Both the position numbers and the translations under genes were made by a program. A stretch of DNA of 31,682 nt from a virus. Numbering within the stretch: the first letter of the stretch is position 1; every line of letters starts with the position of its first letter. The DNA lies in the IMG/VR virus record IMGVR_UViG_3300034106_000906, positions 1-31,682 of that record. One strand, given 5' to 3'. Under the pieces are notes generated by a model that worked only from the letters and a program-made list of their open reading frames with translations, had not been told where the DNA came from and ran no database searches. This document shows, piece after piece, positions 27,230-31,682 of this stretch.

Positions 27230-30200
27230 ATGGCAAACTTTACAAGGAATTTTATTGCAGGTAGAATGAATAAGACGTTTGACGAGCGTGTTATTCCTGA
27301 TGGAGAGTATATTGATGCGATGAACATTCGCATGGGTTCTACTGAGAGGTCAGAGGCTGGTGTCATTGAGAACACTAAAGGAAACCTGCCATTAACAACA
27401 TTGACATATATTGATGGTACGCCATTAACATCTGAGGCTAGATGTATTGGGGCTATTGACGATAGTGCAAATGAGACTCTTTATTGGTTTGTGCATGATC
27501 CTGATTTCACATCATCTCCTACAGGTAAGCTTGACTTGATTGTTTCTTACAATACAACTAGTCTGATATTGACATATCATGTAGTGAGTGTCAATGATGG
27601 AGGTGGTATAAACACTACACTTAACTTCAATCCACAGTATTTGATTACAGGGGTTAATCTTATTGAGAATCTATTATTCTTTACTGATGACTATAACCAA
27701 CCAAGATTCATAAACGTTACTAGGAACTATGACAATCCTGATGTGACATTTGTTGACAATAATGGATTACCTGATTTATTGGCAGAGGCATTATTGGTAA
27801 TTAAAAAGCCACCTACAGAATCACCTAGCATTAGCTTATTAGAGTTGGCTGGTCAGGAGAACTTCTTAGAGGAAAGATTTATATGCTTTGCATATAGGTA
27901 TAAGTATGCTGATGGAGAGTATAGTGCTACGTCACAGTGGACTGAGCCTGCTTTCTTTCCAAAACCTTTTATATTTAGCGAAGATAGCTTTTTAAATGAA
28001 GGTATGACCAATAAATATAATGGTGTTGATGTATCGTTCAATACAGGAGGACCATTAGTAGTTGGTATTGATTTATTATTTAAAGAAGCAACAAGCAATG
28101 TTATCAAAGTAATTGAGAAATTTGACAAACAAGTTGTTGGATGGATAGATAATACCATACAAACATATCAGTTTAGCAATAGCAAGATATTTACCATTCT
28201 TCCTGAGTCAGAACTTTTAAGGCTATATGATAACGTGCCAAGACTCTCAAAGGCTCAAACAATTATGGGCAATAGACTAATGTATAGCAACTACGTTGAT
28301 GGATATGACTTAATAGATAGTAATGGGTTTCCTGTGAATTTTGACTATGAAGCAGAGCTTATATCAAAAGATTATCAATCCTTAGCTCTTAATACAAGTT
28401 TATCTACTGGTAATTATAGCATAAATTCTCCTATATCTATTTCTGACTCAGTTTTAAATATTGACCTTGCAGGAATTGCGCTAAGAGAAGGTTATGTATT
28501 AACAGTAAATGTTATATTAAAAGGATATTATGACAATAATCCATTTAACGCTGTACCAAACTTTAATAGTATAAGTGTATCTTTTTCTTTTTCATTAAAT
28601 AAAGATTATTCTTCTGTATATCAACTAGCTACGAGTCAAGAGTTCCTTGATTTTATAGGTACATCATTAAATATTAAACCTGTTTTTAATCCTAGTGGTC
28701 TTGATTCTTGTGATGGTATTACTATTACTGATGTAATTAATTGTAATTATAAGAATTCTATTACAGTATTTAATACACCACCACCACCAGATGTTTGGTT
28801 AAAAAGACAGTGTGGTATAAATGGACCAAATGAGCCTATTTCAATTATATCATCACCATCAAGTAATATAATAGGAATTCAGTTTTTAGCTACAGAATAT
28901 CAAAAAGCACCAACTGGGGTTCCTAGTCGATTTGTTTATTATAAAATAACATCAAAGGAAGCATCGTTTAGTTTTAATGGAGCAGATAAAAGTTTACACA
29001 GCAATCGTGACTACGAAGTTGGTATAGTTTATATGGATGAGTTTAATAGAGCTACACCTGCAAATGTAAGTCAACTTAATACAGTTCACGTTCCATGTAG
29101 TTATTCACCTAACAAAAACTCAATAACAGTAACAATACCTACAAGTCAAATTGCCCCATACTGGGCTAAAAGATATAAGTTTGTATGTAAATCTGACCAA
29201 CATATATATGAGACTATTTATTCAAATATATGGTTTACAAATACATCTGACCAACAGACATATTTTTTACTTCAAGGCGAAAATGCAAGAAAGGTTCAAG
29301 ATGGAGATAGATTTATTGTTAAGGCAGATACCAATGGTCCTACAGCATCTTGTATTTATGCTACCGTACTAGATAAACAATCATATACATCAGGTTCAAT
29401 TCAGGTAACACCACCTAGTCCAGCAGGTGTTTATATGAAAATAAATGCTAATGACTTTAATATTAACAAAAGTGCAAACGCTGTTATTGCACCAGGTAGA
29501 AGAGAACAAATAGAAAGAGATGCAAATCAAGGTCCTATTCTTAGTTATCCAATGAATATACCTGATCCAGCAAATCCTGGTCAATTCATAGATTATTCTG
29601 TTCCTGCTGGGTCTGTAATTGTATTTGATATATTTTTTCAAAGAAAGGGAACAGGCAATCTTTGTGAAAAAAGGGAATACACATTAAAAAAGACTTATAC
29701 ATCTTCTAATAACTATACTAGTATGGAAGAATGGTTTAATTTAGATAATATTGCAGCTTCATTAAATGATGGAATTCAAAGCATAGGCAATAATCAATGT
29801 CCTGCAAATAATATATATATACCAACTAATGGGCTATTAACAACATATAGCTTATGTAATAATTATTGGCAATTTGTTAAAAATCTAACAACTCAAGAAT
29901 TACTCCTTCAGATATCTGGAACAACTGCTTGTTCCGGTTCCGGAAGAGATAGAGATTCCCTTGTATCTGCAAACATAATTGTTTATAGAGCTATTGATAA
30001 TGTCATTTTTGAAACTGAGCCAATAGATACACTGCCTGATGTATTCTTTGAAAATAATTTATCGTTCCCTATTGACAATGATGGCAACCACTTATCAAAT
30101 GGTGCAGTTGGAGATACAAGTCAAGATATAGGTGCAGGTATACCAGGTGTCATACAAACAGGGTTTTTTAACTGTTTTACATTTGGTAATGGTGCTGAGA

Positions 30201-31682
30201 GTTATAAGATAAGAGACTCAATCATAGGACGTGACTTTAACTTAGGAAATAGAGTTACAACCGTAGCTGCTCAAGACTACCGTGAAGAACGCAGGTTTGC
30301 AGACATAACGTACAGTGGTGTGTATAACCCTGAGACCAATGTGAATAAGCTTAATGAGTTCAATGGGGCTCTTTTGAATTATAAGAACCTAGAACTATCA
30401 TTCGGTGCTGTCTATATACTTGATGGTAGAGAGACTGATGTATTAGTTTTACAGGAAGATAGGGTGTCATATGTACTTGCAGGTAAGAATTTATTGTCAG
30501 ATGCTGCTGCTGGTGGTGCTATCACCTCAATCCCTGAGGTATTAGGTACACAGATTGCTAGAACAGAGAAGTATGGCATTAGCTTTAATCCTGAGAGCTA
30601 CATTCAGTGGGGATATGACAGATTCTTTACAGATGCTAAGAGAGGTGCAGTTATTCAACTTAAAGGTAACTCATACTCTAATGAGCAGTTAACTGTTATC
30701 TCCGAGCAGAATATGAGAACATGGTTTAGAGATACCTTTATAGGTTCGTTCAATACTCAAAAACTTGGTGGATTTGACCCATATATGAACGAGTATGTAT
30801 TGTCAATAAATGACATACAGCTACCTGAAGATAAGGAGTGTATCAAGTGCGGTACAACTCAGACGTTAACCTTTGCTCAGGGTGAAAGTATAAATGTAAA
30901 ATATAATTTCTGCTCAGATTTTGGTAATGCCTTAGGTAAAGTTGTTATTGAATGGAATGTCATGAGTATAGACCCAACAACAGAGTTTGAGGTTGACGCT
31001 GTTTACGATGGTGTCCTATATCCATCGGGCGTACAAACAAGCTCAGGGTCAATAGATTTCTTTAAACAATTACCAACACCAACAAGTGCAGAAATAAAAT
31101 TGAGCGTTACTGGTAATGTAGTACTAATGATAACCGTAAGATGTCCTGAGCAAGAGCCAATGACATTAGTTGAGGTGGTATTTACATTAGATTCAGATTC
31201 GGGCAATTCAATGCTAAATCAGTTTAATTATGTTAATGGTGTTTATACATCACCAACTCAGAATAGAGGTTATATTTTTGGAAGCGGAACAGGTAATCCA
31301 TTAGTAACTCTTTATAATGTGACTAATGGTTTTGTAGGTCAAGGTAATCTACCTCCTGAAGGAGCAACGATGAGGCTTCAAACAAATGAGACACCAACTT
31401 GGATAACGTTTGACTTTAACCCTGCATTTAACAAGTTTAGATACGCTAGAACAAGTGTGCTATATGGTAATAATAACGTAGATATGCAAACTCTATTGAG
31501 CGTGTCTAGTGAAGCTACACCAATAGTAAATCCAAGCACAGGTATTCACTATGCTGATTTTACTGTTCCGCCTAGTGTTGATGGTCAATACCTGTACATA
31601 ATATGGGACTTAAGAAAGTCTACTGAGGTTCAGCTTTGTACTAGCGATAATCTTGAGGCGGTATGTTGTGAATGCGATCCAT
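27230..31682 (+). CDS. Large tail 'stabilization'-type protein, 3' end missing
   Basis: The frame opens at ATG 27230 and stays open to the right edge, so at least 1,484 residues. The start MANFTRNFIAGRMNKTFDERVIPDGEYIDAMNIRMGS and the conserved block YKIRDSIIGRDFNLGNRVTTVAAQDYREERRFADITYSGVYN ... FGAVYILDGRETDVLVLQEDRVSYVLAGKNLLSDAAAGGAITSIPEVLGTQIARTEKYGISFNPESYIQWGYDRFFTDAKRGAVIQL (about 992-1145) are features of the crAss-like 'stabilization protein', thought to build the tail tube or muzzle. After it are beta domains with CIKCG (about 1206) and a Cys-rich end (AVCCECDP). Likely a tail tube-like multimer; complete length unknown. Confidence 0.8.
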   Translation, partial: MANFTRNFIAGRMNKTFDERVIPDGEYIDAMNIRMGSTERSEAGVIENTKGNLPLTTLTYIDGTPLTSEARCIGAIDDSANETLYWFVHDPDFTSSPTGKLDLIVSYNTTSLILTYHVVSVNDGGGINTTLNFNPQYLITGVNLIENLLFFTDDYNQPRFINVTRNYDNPDVTFVDNNGLPDLLAEALLVIKKPPTESPSISLLELAGQENFLEERFICFAYRYKYADGEYSATSQWTEPAFFPKPFIFSEDSFLNEGMTNKYNGVDVSFNTGGPLVVGIDLLFKEATSNVIKVIEKFDKQVVGWIDNTIQTYQFSNSKIFTILPESELLRLYDNVPRLSKAQTIMGNRLMYSNYVDGYDLIDSNGFPVNFDYEAELISKDYQSLALNTSLSTGNYSINSPISISDSVLNIDLAGIALREGYVLTVNVILKGYYDNNPFNAVPNFNSISVSFSFSLNKDYSSVYQLATSQEFLDFIGTSLNIKPVFNPSGLDSCDGITITDVINCNYKNSITVFNTPPPPDVWLKRQCGINGPNEPISIISSPSSNIIGIQFLATEYQKAPTGVPSRFVYYKITSKEASFSFNGADKSLHSNRDYEVGIVYMDEFNRATPANVSQLNTVHVPCSYSPNKNSITVTIPTSQIAPYWAKRYKFVCKSDQHIYETIYSNIWFTNTSDQQTYFLLQGENARKVQDGDRFIVKADTNGPTASCIYATVLDKQSYTSGSIQVTPPSPAGVYMKINANDFNINKSANAVIAPGRREQIERDANQGPILSYPMNIPDPANPGQFIDYSVPAGSVIVFDIFFQRKGTGNLCEKREYTLKKTYTSSNNYTSMEEWFNLDNIAASLNDGIQSIGNNQCPANNIYIPTNGLLTTYSLCNNYWQFVKNLTTQELLLQISGTTACSGSGRDRDSLVSANIIVYRAIDNVIFETEPIDTLPDVFFENNLSFPIDNDGNHLSNGAVGDTSQDIGAGIPGVIQTGFFNCFTFGNGAESYKIRDSIIGRDFNLGNRVTTVAAQDYREERRFADITYSGVYNPETNVNKLNEFNGALLNYKNLELSFGAVYILDGRETDVLVLQEDRVSYVLAGKNLLSDAAAGGAITSIPEVLGTQIARTEKYGISFNPESYIQWGYDRFFTDAKRGAVIQLKGNSYSNEQLTVISEQNMRTWFRDTFIGSFNTQKLGGFDPYMNEYVLSINDIQLPEDKECIKCGTTQTLTFAQGESINVKYNFCSDFGNALGKVVIEWNVMSIDPTTEFEVDAVYDGVLYPSGVQTSSGSIDFFKQLPTPTSAEIKLSVTGNVVLMITVRCPEQEPMTLVEVVFTLDSDSGNSMLNQFNYVNGVYTSPTQNRGYIFGSGTGNPLVTLYNVTNGFVGQGNLPPEGATMRLQTNETPTWITFDFNPAFNKFRYARTSVLYGNNNVDMQTLLSVSSEATPIVNPSTGIHYADFTVPPSVDGQYLYIIWDLRKSTEVQLCTSDNLEAVCCECDP

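Noticed and set aside
29151-29641. Short frames on both strands inside the large tail gene
   Set aside because: The continuous +1 frame from 27230 reads through them with family-like sequence.
1-31682. CRISPR arrays, insertion sequences, integrase or rRNA
   Set aside because: No regularly spaced repeats, transposase motifs, integrase motifs or rRNA segments were seen in reading the window.

Overview
The window looks like part of a tailed phage (podovirus-type morphology inferred) of a Bacteroidota host. Several genes are preceded by the TAnnTTTG promoter box typical of Bacteroidota. The DNA is AT-rich. The gene series large terminase, portal, probable scaffold, major capsid protein, connector-like proteins and a very large 'stabilization'-type tail protein is the one seen in Crassvirales-like phages and related Bacteroidota phages. 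No integrase, transposase, CRISPR array or rRNA is visible. Family assignments come from recognised motifs and gene order; no database search was run.

Region 1 (1-2243, minus strand) is an accessory operon. It has a partial gene at the left edge, two 37-residue membrane peptides, a small hypothetical protein, an amidoligase-like enzyme and an acidic hypothetical protein. Three copies of a palindrome (TTGTGTCTT-NN-AAGACACAA) sit 5' of genes here. Region 2 (2244-3101) is a non-coding divide between the minus and plus blocks. It holds a tRNA-like cloverleaf, a possible leader or ncRNA, ATAGTTTAC repeats and a striking 121-bp alternating GT/GC tract.

Region 3 (3102-8140, plus) starts with a small hypothetical gene, a holin-like gene and a terminator. 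After a palindrome-rich control region come a membrane protein, GroEL, a small phage protein, a MazG-type pyrophosphohydrolase, an AspRS/AsnA-like class II ligase core, a SleB-like wall hydrolase and GroES. The chaperonin pair probably serves folding of phage proteins; MazG and the ligase core suggest nucleotide and amino-acid metabolism. A winged-helix-type regulator (8106-8552, minus) converges on groES.

Region 4 (8632-10472) is a run of seven small, mostly basic proteins. Region 5 (10479-14497) holds a virion beta-protein, an Ig/lectin-like adhesin, and a lysis cassette: holin-like protein, N-acetylmuramoyl-L-alanine amidase and two overlapping spanin-like genes. Region 6 (14500-16839) carries a fibre protein, conserved hypotheticals and a 2OG-Fe(II) oxygenase-like protein. 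Region 7 (16829 to the right edge) is the packaging and morphogenesis module; its last gene runs off the window. Genes are tightly packed with many start/stop overlaps, and the structural region has its own TAnnTTTG promoters and terminators.
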